From Caproicibacterium lactatifermentans (GTDB lineage: Bacteria; Bacillota; Clostridia; Oscillospirales; Acutalibacteraceae), in NCBI RefSeq assembly GCF_013315815.1, contig NZ_CP046051.1:868001-932000 (forward strand): DNA of 64,000 nucleotides, written 5' to 3'. Below the pieces are notes generated by a model. The model was not told where the DNA came from. It saw only the letters and a list, made by a program, of their open reading frames with translations, and made no database searches. Positions 1 through 8,542 of this stretch are shown one piece after another. Positions within the stretch are counted from its first letter, which is position 1; each line of letters starts with the position of its first letter. The translations under genes were made by a program, and so were the position numbers.

Positions 1-1
1 A

Positions 2-808
2 GCCGAGGTGCGCATTCTGATTGATGCAGTGGATGCAGCCCCGTTTTTAACAGCGGATATGACAGAACAGCTTACCGAAAAATTACAGACATTGGTAAAC
101 CGGCGGGAACGTGCCGCACTGCAGAAACAAATCTATTATGACCCTAGCTGTAAACAGCAAAATACAGAAATCTGCTGCAGTATTGACGTTCTGCATCGGG
201 CAATCGCGCAGGGAAGAAAAGTTTCCTTTTGGTACTACCACAGAACGCTGAAAAATAACCATATCCAGTTGAATGACGGGCGGCAGTTTGTCTTAAGTCC
301 ATATGCTCTTTTTTGGAAAAACGACCACTATTATTTGGCAGGCAATTACGAAAAATACAACACGGTCGGCAACTATCGGTTGGATCGCATGTACAAAGCC
401 AAGATGCTGAAAAAGCCAGTCCGTCCTTTTTCAGAGGTTACCCCGTACCGTGAACGTTTCGATACAGCGGACTATCTGCACAGTGCGTTCTATTTGTATG
501 GCGGCAAGGTGGAACAGCTGCTGCTGCGGTGTGACAGCAGTCTGTTGGACGTGCTGACAGACCGTTTTGGTTCGGAAGCAGAGGTGCTGGAAAGCAGCGG
601 AGAAACATTCACCACACATGTACAGGTCCGTGTTAGTGAGGGTCTGTATGAATGGCTGCTGCAGTGCGGCGCGCGGCTGACAGTCTTGTCGCCGACTTAT
701 GTGCGGGACGAAATGCGCCACCGCATTCGTGATTTGTATAGCTTATATCGGCTTGCCGTGCCGGAAGAAGGCGGTGAGGAAGAGCCGCCGCAGGAAACGG
801 ACAGCTGA
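2..808 (+). CDS. WYL-domain transcriptional regulator, 3' part
   Basis: This is the C-terminal part of a WYL-domain regulator, normally a DeoR-like winged helix followed by a ligand-sensing WYL domain and a WCX tail. The reading frame is open to the window edge: the codons before the GTG at 8 also encode plausible residues (AEV), so the true start and the DNA-binding domain lie upstream. The WYL core is visible in the FWYYHRT segment, then LSPYALFWKNDHYYLAG and YRLDRM, the usual succession of WYL signature strands. It is followed by a WCX-like region and an acidic tail (EEGGEEEPP). The gene converges on mntP with only six bases between them. The regulated target is not visible here. Confidence 0.85.
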   Translation, partial: AEVRILIDAVDAAPFLTADMTEQLTEKLQTLVNRRERAALQKQIYYDPSCKQQNTEICCSIDVLHRAIAQGRKVSFWYYHRTLKNNHIQLNDGRQFVLSPYALFWKNDHYYLAGNYEKYNTVGNYRLDRMYKAKMLKKPVRPFSEVTPYRERFDTADYLHSAFYLYGGKVEQLLLRCDSSLLDVLTDRFGSEAEVLESSGETFTTHVQVRVSEGLYEWLLQCGARLTVLSPTYVRDEMRHRIRDLYSLYRLAVPEEGGEEEPPQETDS

Positions 809-814
809 AACGCT

Positions 815-1396
815 TTACGAGAACCACATATGTTCTACAAAGATTTTGATGCCAATGCCAATCAGGACCAATCCACCGATAATCTGTGCTTTGCCTGTAA
901 AGCGGTCACCGAATTTTTTGCCGATATATACACCGATATAGCATAAAACCAGTGTCACAACGCCAATTAAACAGACAGAAAGCAGCATCAACTGTGTGGT
1001 GGAGGCACCTACCGCACTGGGCAGCAGAATGCCGGTGGCCAGCGCGTCAATGCTGGTGGCTACCGCAAGCACCAGCAGCGTTCTGGTCGGAATGTTGTCC
1101 TGCAGACAGGCTTCACCGCCGTGACATTTGTGTGCCTCCCGCAGCATTTGAATGCCGATAATAGAAAGCAGAATCAGCGCAATCCAGTGGTCCACCGCAT
1201 TGATGATGGAAGCGCCGGCCTTGCCAATCAGCCAGCCGATAATTGGCATTAGGGACTGAAACAGACCAAAGCATCCGGCAACTTTCAATGCAAAGGCGGG
1301 GCGCACTTTGCGGGTAACAGCGCCGTTTGCCAGGCTGACAGCAAAGGCGTCCATACTTAGCCCTACGGCAATGCCGATAAGGGAAACATAATCCAT
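815..1396 (-). CDS. mntP: manganese efflux pump MntP
   Basis: A 193-residue membrane protein of the MntP (YebN) family, which exports Mn2+ across the cytoplasmic membrane. About six hydrophobic segments are present. The two family motifs with membrane-embedded acids are seen: MDAFAVSLANG (Asp16) and TSIDALATG (Asp117). A short hydrophilic loop around residues 88-100 carries His and Cys (HKCHGGEAC), plausible for metal contact. The ATG at 1396 sits behind AAGGAGG. A strong minus-strand promoter lies just upstream, leaving a 5' leader of only about 25 bases, so there is no room for a yybP-ykoY manganese riboswitch. The gene appears monocistronic and converges with the WYL gene. Confidence 0.95.
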   Translation of the reverse strand: MDYVSLIGIAVGLSMDAFAVSLANGAVTRKVRPAFALKVAGCFGLFQSLMPIIGWLIGKAGASIINAVDHWIALILLSIIGIQMLREAHKCHGGEACLQDNIPTRTLLVLAVATSIDALATGILLPSAVGASTTQLMLLSVCLIGVVTLVLCYIGVYIGKKFGDRFTGKAQIIGGLVLIGIGIKIFVEHMWFS

Positions 1397-1428
1397 AAAA
1401 ATCCTCCTTAAAAGGGACTTATTTCTTT

Positions 1429-1457
1429 ATCATAGGAGGTGACATATCATTTGTCAA
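1429..1457 (-). promoter_or_regulatory. mntP promoter with internal inverted repeat
   Basis: On the minus strand, TTGACA (1457-1452) and TATGAT (1434-1429) are 17 bases apart, a near-consensus vegetative promoter. The spacer overlaps an inverted repeat, TGACA-N7-TGTCA, which could be an operator. It does not resemble the standard MntR box. Confidence 0.7.
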
Positions 1458-1562
1458 TTCCTTTTATGTGGAAATTCGATATAGATATATATGTATAAAA
1501 GACAGCATACTTGAAAGCTTGTTTTTCGTCGTCGTCGGACAGTCAAAAATAGGGGAAGCAAA

Positions 1563-1591
1563 TTGACTTTAGCACTGGAATATGCTAATCT
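1563..1591 (+). promoter_or_regulatory. hisH promoter
   Basis: TTGACT and TAATCT are separated by 17 bases, about 40 bases before the hisH start. The AGGAGG ribosome site follows at about 1621-1626. Confidence 0.6.
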
Positions 1592-1633
1592 ATAGGACAA
1601 TTAAAATGTTTGAATTAGAACAGGAGGCTTACC

Positions 1634-2254
1634 ATGATAGCAGTCATTGATTATGGTGCGGGGAATCTGCAAAGTGTGCTGAAAGCCTTTCAGTACATTG
1701 GCAGCAGTGTACAAGTTACGGCAGACCCGGCTGTGCTGCGGATGGCGGATGCGGTAGTTTTGCCCGGTGTCGGTGCTTTTGCGGATGCCATGAGCCATTT
1801 GCGGGCGGCGGGACTGGTGGAAACCGTGCAGCAGCTGGCAGTTTCCGGCAAACCGTTCCTCGGCATCTGTCTTGGGCTGCAGCTGCTGTTTGAGAGCAGC
1901 GAAGAAGCACCGGGTGTGCCGGGATTGGGTATCCTGCGTGGGAAAATATGCCGCATTCCCGCCGGCCCGGGATTGAAAACGCCGCATATCGGTTGGAACA
2001 GCCTCCATGTATTGGATTGCTCCGGCATTTTTGCGGACCTGCCGAAAGAACCATATGTTTACTTTGTCCATTCTTATTATCTGAAAGCGGAGGACCGAAA
2101 AGTCGTGGCGGCCACTACACAGTATGGTGTGCGGATAGATGCGGCTGTACACAAGGGCAGCCTGTACGCGACACAGTTTCACCCGGAGAAAAGCGGCCGA
2201 GTAGGACTGCAAATGCTGCGGAACTTTGCGGCATTGGCAAAGGAGGGCAGATGA
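1634..2254 (+). CDS. hisH: imidazole glycerol phosphate synthase, glutaminase subunit HisH
   Basis: The class I glutamine amidotransferase subunit of imidazole glycerol phosphate synthase. It hydrolyses glutamine and channels ammonia to HisF for histidine biosynthesis, with AICAR released to purine synthesis. The catalytic triad is intact: Cys79 in GICLGLQ, and His183 and Glu185 in QFHPEKS. The length of 206 residues is normal. hisF follows after three bases, so the two partner subunits are co-transcribed. No other his gene is in the window, so the rest of the pathway must be encoded elsewhere. Confidence 0.97.
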   Translation: MIAVIDYGAGNLQSVLKAFQYIGSSVQVTADPAVLRMADAVVLPGVGAFADAMSHLRAAGLVETVQQLAVSGKPFLGICLGLQLLFESSEEAPGVPGLGILRGKICRIPAGPGLKTPHIGWNSLHVLDCSGIFADLPKEPYVYFVHSYYLKAEDRKVVAATTQYGVRIDAAVHKGSLYATQFHPEKSGRVGLQMLRNFAALAKEGR

Positions 2255-2257
2255 ACG

Positions 2258-3019
2258 ATGTATGCGAAACGAATTATTCCTTGTTTGGATGTGAAAGATG
2301 GACGAGTTGTAAAAGGCACTTCCTTTGTGCATCTGCGTGATGCGGGGGACCCAGTAGCGTGTGCGGCAGAATATGACCAGCAGGGAGCCGATGAGCTGGT
2401 TCTGTTGGACATTACTGCTTCGGCGCAGGCACGCGGCACACAGCTTTCTTATGTCAGCAGTGTAGCAAGCCAAATTTTTATTCCGTTTACGGTTGGCGGC
2501 GGTATCCGAACCGTGCAGGATTTTCAGGTTCTGCTGCGTGCCGGTGCTGACAAAGTGTCGGTCAACAGTGCCGCCGTACAGCATCCGGAGCTGATAACGG
2601 ACGCGGCAGGGAAATTTGGCAGTCAGTGTGTGGTATGTGCCATCGATGCCAAGCGCAAGCCGGAGGGCGGTTGGTGTGTTTATATCAACGGCGGCCGCAC
2701 ACGCACCGATTTAGACGCCGTTGAATGGGCACAGAAGGCAGTTGCGCTGGGTGCGGGTGAGATTTTGCTGACCAGTATGGATGAGGACGGCGTGCAGCAG
2801 GGCTACGACCTGCCCCTGACCGCCGCAGTCAGTGAGCGGGTGCACGTGCCGGTGATTGCCTCCGGCGGTGCGGGAAAGCTGGAACACTTTTATGATGCCT
2901 TTACAAAAGGGAAGGCAGATGCGGTTCTGGCTGCCTCTCTGTTTCACTTTGGGGAAATCACCATTCCTCAGCTGAAGACGTATTTGAAGGAACGTGAAAT
3001 TCCTGTGCGCATTTTGTAA
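2258..3019 (+). CDS. hisF: imidazole glycerol phosphate synthase, cyclase subunit HisF
   Basis: The (beta-alpha)8-barrel cyclase subunit, 253 residues, which uses ammonia from HisH to convert PRFAR to imidazole glycerol phosphate and AICAR. The two catalytic aspartates are at the canonical positions, Asp11 ([13 protein letters not shown]) and Asp130 (CAIDAK). The phosphate-binding glycine loops are present (VGGGIRT near 79-85 and ASGGAGK near residue 205). It begins three bases after hisH. The last codons run directly into the promoter of the downstream transporter gene, and I see no terminator between them. Confidence 0.97.
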   Translation: MYAKRIIPCLDVKDGRVVKGTSFVHLRDAGDPVACAAEYDQQGADELVLLDITASAQARGTQLSYVSSVASQIFIPFTVGGGIRTVQDFQVLLRAGADKVSVNSAAVQHPELITDAAGKFGSQCVVCAIDAKRKPEGGWCVYINGGRTRTDLDAVEWAQKAVALGAGEILLTSMDEDGVQQGYDLPLTAAVSERVHVPVIASGGAGKLEHFYDAFTKGKADAVLAASLFHFGEITIPQLKTYLKEREIPVRIL

Positions 3020-3026
3020 TTTATGC

Positions 3027-3054
3027 TTGCAACTTTTGTGCACTGTGCTATAAT
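3027..3054 (+). promoter_or_regulatory. promoter of the ECF S-component gene
   Basis: TTGCAA and TATAAT lie 16 bases apart, immediately after hisF. This gives a leader of roughly 140 bases before the next gene. The leader contains a GC-rich inverted-repeat region around 3111-3140. I could not match it to a TPP, FMN, THF or preQ1 riboswitch by eye. Confidence 0.65.
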
Positions 3055-3199
3055 AAAATTCCGAAAGAGGAATAAGATGCGGCAGATGGTCTGACCACAT
3101 CCTTTGCTTTACCCGGACATACGGGAATTTCTTCCCCGGTCAAATATTATATTATTCTGCACTGCATCTTTATAAAAGAGCGGTAGCAAGGAGGATTTT

Positions 3200-3793
3200 A
3201 TGAAAAAGCAAAAAACGTTTCGTTTGACGCTGTTGGGACTCTTCAGCGCGCTCATCATTCTAATGGCATTTACTCCCATTGGGTATGTGTCTACCGGTGT
3301 TGTATCCATCACCATGGTACATATTCCGGTTATTTTGGGTGCTATTCTGCTTGGTTGGCAGGGCGGCGCCGTATTGGGTGCTGTTATGGGTGTGTCCAGT
3401 ATGGTTCGTGCACTCATCGCGCCCGGCGGTGCCATGGATGTGTTCTTCCAGAACCCCATTGTCGCTATTCCGTCCCGTGTGGCGCTGGGAATTATCGTTG
3501 GTCTGCTGTATGCAGGACTTTCCAAGGCGATTCACGGCAAAGTGTCGCAGTCCGTCAGCATCGGTCTGGCGGCGGCGATTGGCAAACTGTGCAGTACGGT
3601 TCTGACACTGTCCATGCTGGTACTGGTGTACCACAATGAAATTGCAAAACTGACGCATGGCTCTGCCATTGCTTTCCTCATCGGCTCCATCATTACGGTG
3701 AATGGCCTGATTGAAATGGTCATTGGTGTTGTCATTGCCATTCCGGTGTGCGGGGCACTCTTTAAGGCGCGTCGTCAAATGGTTAGGGCCTAA
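3200..3793 (+). CDS. ECF transporter S component, possibly pantothenate-type
   Basis: A 197-residue, strongly hydrophobic protein with about six membrane segments, typical of substrate-binding S components of energy-coupling-factor transporters. The N-terminal pattern (FTPIGYVSTG, then a long small-residue helix ending GAVLGAVMG) resembles S components of the vitamin/pantothenate type. The protein binds a vitamin at the outer face and needs a shared ECF module (two ATPases and EcfT), none of which is encoded here. AAGGAGG precedes the ATG. The substrate is inference. Position after hisHF is probably coincidental, because the gene has its own promoter. Confidence 0.75.
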   Translation: MKKQKTFRLTLLGLFSALIILMAFTPIGYVSTGVVSITMVHIPVILGAILLGWQGGAVLGAVMGVSSMVRALIAPGGAMDVFFQNPIVAIPSRVALGIIVGLLYAGLSKAIHGKVSQSVSIGLAAAIGKLCSTVLTLSMLVLVYHNEIAKLTHGSAIAFLIGSIITVNGLIEMVIGVVIAIPVCGALFKARRQMVRA

Positions 3794-3818
3794 ACCGGTT
3801 AACAGGAACAAGGCAAAG

Positions 3819-3866
3819 AAAAAGGTTCGGCAGGTCGGAGAATTTCTCCGTCTGCCGAACCTTTTT
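3819..3866. terminator. bidirectional intrinsic terminator
   Basis: A nearly perfect stem of more than 20 pairs (AAAGGTTCGGCAG / CTGCCGAACCTTT plus CGGAGAA / TTCTCCG) with A and T runs on its flanks. It separates the convergent ECF S-component and ABC transporter genes and can work in both directions. Confidence 0.9.
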
Positions 3867-3873
3867 GCTGTTT

Positions 3874-5607
3874 TCAGCGGTCCTCAAACTGCATGTTGTA
3901 GTATTTGGCGTACAGGCCATTCTTGGCCAACAGTTCCGCATGGGTACCGCGCTCACGAATGCCGTCGTTGTCAATGACAATGATTTCGTCGGCACTGCGG
4001 ATAGTGGAAAGCCGGTGCGCAATGGTAATCGTTGTGCGGCCGTGGGCCAGCTTGTTCAAACTGTGCTGAATGTACCGTTCACTTTCGTTGTCCAGGGCGC
4101 TGGTGGCTTCGTCCAGAATCAAAATGGGTGGATTCTTCAGGAACACGCGGGCAATGGCAATACGCTGTTTCTGTCCGCCGGAAAGGCGTGTGCCGCGTTC
4201 GCCAACATAGGTGTCGTAGCCGTCCGGCAGTGACTTGATAAAGTCATGAATGTCCGCTTCCTTTGCGGCCTGCACGATTTCTTCCATGCCGGCTTCTGGT
4301 TTGCCGTAAGCAACGTTGTCTTTTACAGTGCCATCGAATAGGTAAACGTCCTGCTGTACAATGCCGATTGCACTGCGCAAACTTTTTTGTGTCAGTGTAC
4401 GCACATCTTTGCCGTCAATGCACACGGCACCGCTGGTCACATCGTAAAAACGGGGAAGCAGGGAGCACAGTGTGGTTTTGCCGCCGCCGGATGGTCCAAC
4501 CAATGCAACCGAACGGCCAGCGTCAACGTGAATGTTAATGTGTTCCAGAACGGATTCTTCGTCGTTGTACCGGAAAGTAACATTTTTAAAGTCCAGCGTG
4601 CCTTTTACATCGGTCAGTTCCTTTGCGTTTGGTGCATCCTGAATCTCCGGAACGGTGTCTAGCACTTCAGTTAGGCGGCGGAAACCGGAAACACCTTTTT
4701 GCAGCATTTCGGTAAATTCAATCAGTACCTCAATGGGGTGTACAAAAATATTGATGTACAGGGCATATACAGCGAGGTCTGCCGGAGAAAGAGAACCTTT
4801 CGCAATGAAAAAGCCGCCGGCGACCAGTACAGTTAGAAACAGCATTCCCTCGAAAAAGTTGTTGCCCGCGTGAAAAATGCCCATTCGCAGGTAGTTGCTT
4901 TCTTTGGAGTGCAGAAACTGCTGATTTCTCTTTCGAAACTTCTTCTGTTCCACATCTTCGTTGGCGAAGGACTTAACTACCCGAATGCCCGCCAAGCTGT
5001 CCTGCAAACTGGCATTTACATCGGCTATTTTGCGGCGGTTGTCCATAAAGGTACCCTGCATATTTTTGTTTTGGTGAACGCTGAAAATGACCATGACCGC
5101 TACCACAGCGGAAAGAATGAGTGTCAGTGGTACATTTACCATCAGCAAAAGGATAAAGGAACCGATGATTTTAATGGCGGAGATAAACACGTTTTCCGGT
5201 CCATGGTGTGCCAGCTCGGAAATATCGAACAGGTCAGAAATCAGCTTGCTCATCATTTCACCGGTATTGCTGCGGTCGTAGTACGAAAAAGAAAAGCGTT
5301 CATATTGGTCAAACAGGTCCTGCCGCATATTGCTTTCCATCTTTGCGCCCATCACATGGCCCTGATAGGTGACATAAAAACGGCACAGCATACGAATGAA
5401 GTACATAAAAAATAGGGCAATGCCCAATTTTACAAGGCTGTTTAGGATAATGTCTGGCTGACGGGTAAAAAGTGTTTTTGTCAGGAAGCTTAGGATTTGC
5501 GGAAAGGCGAGGTCCACTGCGCTGACAATGAGGGCACAGAACATATCCATAAAGAATACCGCTTTGTAGGGCTTGTAGTACTGAATGAATTTTTTAAAAA
5601 GCCGCAT
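3874..5607 (-). CDS. ABC transporter, fused permease and ATPase (MsbA/lipid-drug exporter type)
   Basis: A 577-residue half-transporter of the ABC exporter superfamily. Residues 1-310 form a type I exporter membrane domain with six segments. Residues about 335-577 form the nucleotide-binding domain, with Walker A GPSGGGKTT (371-379), Q-loop VQQD (about 417-420), signature LSGGQ (475-479), Walker B ending in LILDE with catalytic Glu500, and H-loop TIAHRLST. All ATPase residues are intact. Such proteins work as homodimers or heterodimers exporting lipids, peptides or drugs. No partner half-transporter is adjacent, so a homodimer is likely. The substrate cannot be inferred. Confidence 0.93.
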   Translation of the reverse strand: MRLFKKFIQYYKPYKAVFFMDMFCALIVSAVDLAFPQILSFLTKTLFTRQPDIILNSLVKLGIALFFMYFIRMLCRFYVTYQGHVMGAKMESNMRQDLFDQYERFSFSYYDRSNTGEMMSKLISDLFDISELAHHGPENVFISAIKIIGSFILLLMVNVPLTLILSAVVAVMVIFSVHQNKNMQGTFMDNRRKIADVNASLQDSLAGIRVVKSFANEDVEQKKFRKRNQQFLHSKESNYLRMGIFHAGNNFFEGMLFLTVLVAGGFFIAKGSLSPADLAVYALYINIFVHPIEVLIEFTEMLQKGVSGFRRLTEVLDTVPEIQDAPNAKELTDVKGTLDFKNVTFRYNDEESVLEHINIHVDAGRSVALVGPSGGGKTTLCSLLPRFYDVTSGAVCIDGKDVRTLTQKSLRSAIGIVQQDVYLFDGTVKDNVAYGKPEAGMEEIVQAAKEADIHDFIKSLPDGYDTYVGERGTRLSGGQKQRIAIARVFLKNPPILILDEATSALDNESERYIQHSLNKLAHGRTTITIAHRLSTIRSADEIIVIDNDGIRERGTHAELLAKNGLYAKYYNMQFEDR

Positions 5608-5644
5608 AAAATCCTCCTCAATGGGTGGTTCCTGAAATTTGGCG

Positions 5645-5680
5645 TAAAAAAGCGGTGCAGCTTTTCCGGTGCACCGTTTT
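5645..5680 (-). terminator. terminator downstream of the carboxypeptidase gene
   Basis: A seven-pair stem, CGGTGCA (5653-5659) with TGCACCG (5670-5676), followed on the minus strand by a T run (the complement of 5646-5651). It lies 20 bases beyond the carboxypeptidase stop. Confidence 0.65.
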
Positions 5681-5694
5681 CCATATGTATCGCT

Positions 5695-7101
5695 TTAGCG
5701 ATAGAGATGATAATTGCTTTTATAACGGGAACGGCGCTTGCTGTGATGTCCGCGCTTTGGCGAATAGCGTGTGGAACGGCGGTTCCAGCTGCGGCCGCCA
5801 TATCCGCCGCCGCGGTGACCATGGCTGCGCAGAAAACGAATCAGCAGGAAGATAAGCACCGCTGCCGCCGCCACTATCACAATGATTGCCACAACCTTGA
5901 ACCATGGCTGCAGATAAAACGGAATGTGGCGGGACACTTCCTGCGAAGCAACCAAGTCAACGTTTGCCATAGTCTGGCCATTGTACGAAACCGCAATCGT
6001 GCCGATTTTTTGTCCGGCTTTTACCGGGGCGGCAACGCTTTTCGGCAGGGAAACTTTCGTTGTAACTTTGCCGCCGTCTGTTGGCAGCATGGCACTGAAG
6101 TCCTGCGCTGGCATTACAGCAAGCTGCTGGCTGTGGTCCTTTGTCTGCTGTACGGTTACATTTGCGACCGATTTGGATTTTGACAGGACACTCTGTTTTT
6201 TCAGAGAGCTGAACGCCCAGTCGTACAGCTGACGGGAATCCTCGAAAGCACCGTTGGTAAGGACGCTTTTGCCGTTCTTTACACTAGGGGCACCCATGGC
6301 AACGCACAGGTAATTCATGCCGTTTTTGGAGGCAGTTGACGCCAGACAGTATCCCGCTTGGTCGGATGTGCCGGATTTGCCGCCGGTGCAGGAAGCGTCA
6401 TAGTAGTTGCTGTTTTTAACCAGCAACTTGTTGGAGGCAGCTAGCTGGCGGGCTTTGCTGTAGTTGGTCGCCGGCACGGTGTAGGAAGCACAGGAGGCTA
6501 TTTTCCGGAACAGCGGCAGGGAGTAGGCGTATTTATAAATTTTCTCCAGGTCATGTGCTGTGGTGTAGTGGTCCTTGTTGTAGTTGCCAAACACATTGGT
6601 GTAGTTGGTATTTGTACAGCCAAGTGCTTTGGCCTTTGCGTTCATCAGTTTGACAAACTGTGCCATGTTGCTGCCTGAGGCGGACTCTGCCAGCGCAATG
6701 GCGGCATCATTTCCGGAGGGAACCAGCATACAGTACATCAGGTTCAATGCGGAAATTTTTTCGCCGACCGCCAGCTGCACAGTGACAAAGGAGCGGTTCG
6801 GAAGCTGCTGTTGTACATCCGCAGAAATAGTTGCCATTGTGTTCGCCGGGTCGTGAATCAGTTCATTGGCAACGATAAATGTCATAACTTTCGTAGTAGA
6901 GGCCTGACTGACTTTTTTATCTGCATCTTTTGCATAAATCGTACCGCCGCTATCCAGGTCAATCAGCTCCAGGGCACTGCTCTGGGGAATAAAGCCGGGG
7001 TCCAGTCCAGTGGCTGCCTGTCCAGGTATGACCGCCGCGGCAGCGACCAGAACCGCCGCAAACGCGGCGCAGGCCCATCGCATTAGTTTCTTTTTCATCA
7101 T
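5695..7101 (-). CDS. D-alanyl-D-alanine carboxypeptidase (PBP5-like, S11)
   Basis: A serine-type penicillin-binding protein that trims the terminal D-Ala from peptidoglycan stem peptides outside the membrane. Starting from the ATGATG at 7101-7096 behind AAGGAGA gives 468 residues. The open frame extends 33 codons further, but that segment lacks a ribosome site and would bury the signal peptide. Residues 1-30 are a signal peptide ending AQAA-like (GQAA). The S11 motifs are intact: SxxK = STTK (68-71), SGN (129-131) and KSG (242-244). A beta-rich PBP5 C-terminal domain is followed by a membrane helix and a very basic Arg/His/Gly-rich tail of about 45 residues, longer and more basic than usual. 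Confidence 0.93.
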   Translation of the reverse strand: MMKKKLMRWACAAFAAVLVAAAAVIPGQAATGLDPGFIPQSSALELIDLDSGGTIYAKDADKKVSQASTTKVMTFIVANELIHDPANTMATISADVQQQLPNRSFVTVQLAVGEKISALNLMYCMLVPSGNDAAIALAESASGSNMAQFVKLMNAKAKALGCTNTNYTNVFGNYNKDHYTTAHDLEKIYKYAYSLPLFRKIASCASYTVPATNYSKARQLAASNKLLVKNSNYYDASCTGGKSGTSDQAGYCLASTASKNGMNYLCVAMGAPSVKNGKSVLTNGAFEDSRQLYDWAFSSLKKQSVLSKSKSVANVTVQQTKDHSQQLAVMPAQDFSAMLPTDGGKVTTKVSLPKSVAAPVKAGQKIGTIAVSYNGQTMANVDLVASQEVSRHIPFYLQPWFKVVAIIVIVAAAAVLIFLLIRFLRSHGHRGGGYGGRSWNRRSTRYSPKRGHHSKRRSRYKSNYHLYR

Positions 7102-7200
7102 GTTTCTCCTTCCAGCATATACACCTAATAATATACCACGGAAAGAAGAAAAGGTAAAGACACCATCGGGAAAAAGGAAGAAGCCGGCAGAAAGGGCCAT

Positions 7201-8250
7201 CTAAAAGCAGATATCTGCCTTCTGCGGAATGGAAAACGCCTTGAAATACTGCTCTTCCAGCGGAATCCAGCGGTCGGCGAAAATCTGTGCCGCTTTGCTG
7301 CCGTTTCGTTTAAGGATACGCTGCATCTGTTCCTGCGGACCAATGTCAGAGAAAGCCAGCAGGTCCGCATAATCACCGAAAACAGGATGAAAGCTGTAGG
7401 CACCTTCCACAATCTGCCACTCACTTTCCGGTACAGTCCGTCGGCCGGAAAGACACATCTTTTGGCAGGAAAAGGCCGTGTAAGAAAACGCTTTCCGCAG
7501 ACCAAGGTGCGGCAGTACCTCTTTTTGAAAGCGTTCATAATGAACGTTGCCGCCGGGCTGGGAAAGGCGGCTGTCTGTACGCAGCTGCGGAGGAAGAAAG
7601 AAATCGTCCATATGAATAACTGACGCACTGACAATTTGTTCCAACAGTGATGCAGCTGTGGTTTTGCCGGAGGCGGAGCGTCCATCTATGGCAAGAACAC
7701 GGGTGCCATCCGTCTTTGGGAGGGCCGCCATTCTTTCAAGCAGCGGGAAAAGACGGACAAAGCGCTTCTGTACCAGCCGGTAAGACGGGTGTTCCTTTTC
7801 ACGGTAAATGGAACTGTGATGTACCGGATGACAGCCGACGGTCCAGTACTGTGTCAGATACTGCTGCCACGCGGCGGGCGAAAAAGAAAGCCTGCCTGCG
7901 CTGACCAGTTTTCCCGCTGTTGAGAGAGCCTGTTCAAACAGCTGACGGTTGTTTGTCATTCTGTCGGCGGAGAGTACAAACAACGGAAACAGCCACTACG
8001 GCGGAAGCCCGTGTCCTTTCCATGAGGGAAGGCTGACACGACATATTTCCGGGGAAATCTCCTCATACAGCGCTGCATTTTCGGCAGGCACAGCGGAAAA
8101 TTCACGCATCAGGTACGTTTGCGCGATGGCCTTGTCCTTCAGCAGATGTTCCCCGCCGAAAGCAGCCTGATAGCACAATTTGACCACGTCCTGCGGCTGA
8201 AGAGAGGGGTGGAGCTTGTTCTGCAGCAGTAGGGAATCCTGAACAGTCAT
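7201..8250 (-). pseudogene. uridine kinase-family P-loop protein interrupted by an in-frame TAG
   Basis: One continuous frame from ATG 8250 to the stop at 7201 would encode about 349 residues. It is broken once, by a TAG at 7998-7996. The upstream 84 residues end SWKGHGLPP. The downstream part resumes at once as WLFPLFVLS with no shift of frame, and carries the nucleoside-kinase domain: Walker A GRSASGKTT, then HMDDFFLP (phosphate/nucleoside region) and IVEGAYSFHP. Neither half looks complete: the first is only an N-terminal domain, and the second lacks a clear ribosome site (candidates are TTG 7983 or ATG 7959). The simplest reading is a single nonsense mutation or a sequencing error in a uridine kinase-like phosphotransferase gene. 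Read-through is possible but unsupported. Confidence 0.7.
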
Positions 8251-8398
8251 ACAATCATTCCTTTAAAAGTTTTTTGCCGGATACAAGTGTAAAAACGCAC
8301 ATTGGAACGGACAATGTCGGCTTTCATAGCAGGCGGGCGTCCCATGTTGGTACAAGATTCAAAAAAGAAAACTTTTGTTTTATCTATAATTTGAACTG

Positions 8399-8450
8399 CA
8401 CCCCATTTATTAGACAGTATGATATACTGAAAACAAATGGGGTGTTTTTT
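8399..8450 (+). repeat. nested inverted repeat followed by T run
   Basis: CACCCCATTT (8399-8408) pairs perfectly with AAATGGGGTG (8435-8444). The loop contains a second perfect repeat, CAGTAT/ATACTG, and six T residues follow. The sequence resembles an intrinsic terminator. The preceding TGAACTGCACCCC also resembles the end of an IS3-family element. No transposase frame follows. A second perfect pair (AGGCCCGCTT / AAGCGGGCCT) lies at 8459-8498. The whole interval 8251-8542 contains no convincing gene. Confidence 0.45.
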
Positions 8451-8542
8451 ATGCCGTTAGGCCCGCTTTGGGTAGCGGGCAGGAATGAAGCGGGCCTTCT
8501 CGGGCGCAAATACGTATTATAATGGAATAAAAGCAATAAAAG

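Noticed and set aside
1397..1560. yybP-ykoY manganese riboswitch upstream of mntP
   Set aside because: The mapped promoter leaves only about 25 bases of leader, and the consensus is absent.
1601..2584. 327-codon minus-strand frame across hisH and hisF
   Set aside because: Antisense shadow of two conserved enzymes.
3055..3199. THF or TPP riboswitch in the ECF S-component leader
   Set aside because: None of the conserved core motifs could be found by eye.
5497..6183. 228-codon plus-strand frame across the ABC and carboxypeptidase ends
   Set aside because: Antisense to two genes and crosses a terminator.
7996..7998. Pyrrolysine or a recoded TAG in the kinase-family gene
   Set aside because: No pyrrolysine genes or read-through element are in the window; a nonsense mutation is simpler. 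Listed as a pseudogene.
8274..8522. 82-codon ORF in the gap before the DUF3842 gene
   Set aside because: Crosses the nested hairpins, lacks a ribosome site and has no recognisable similarity.
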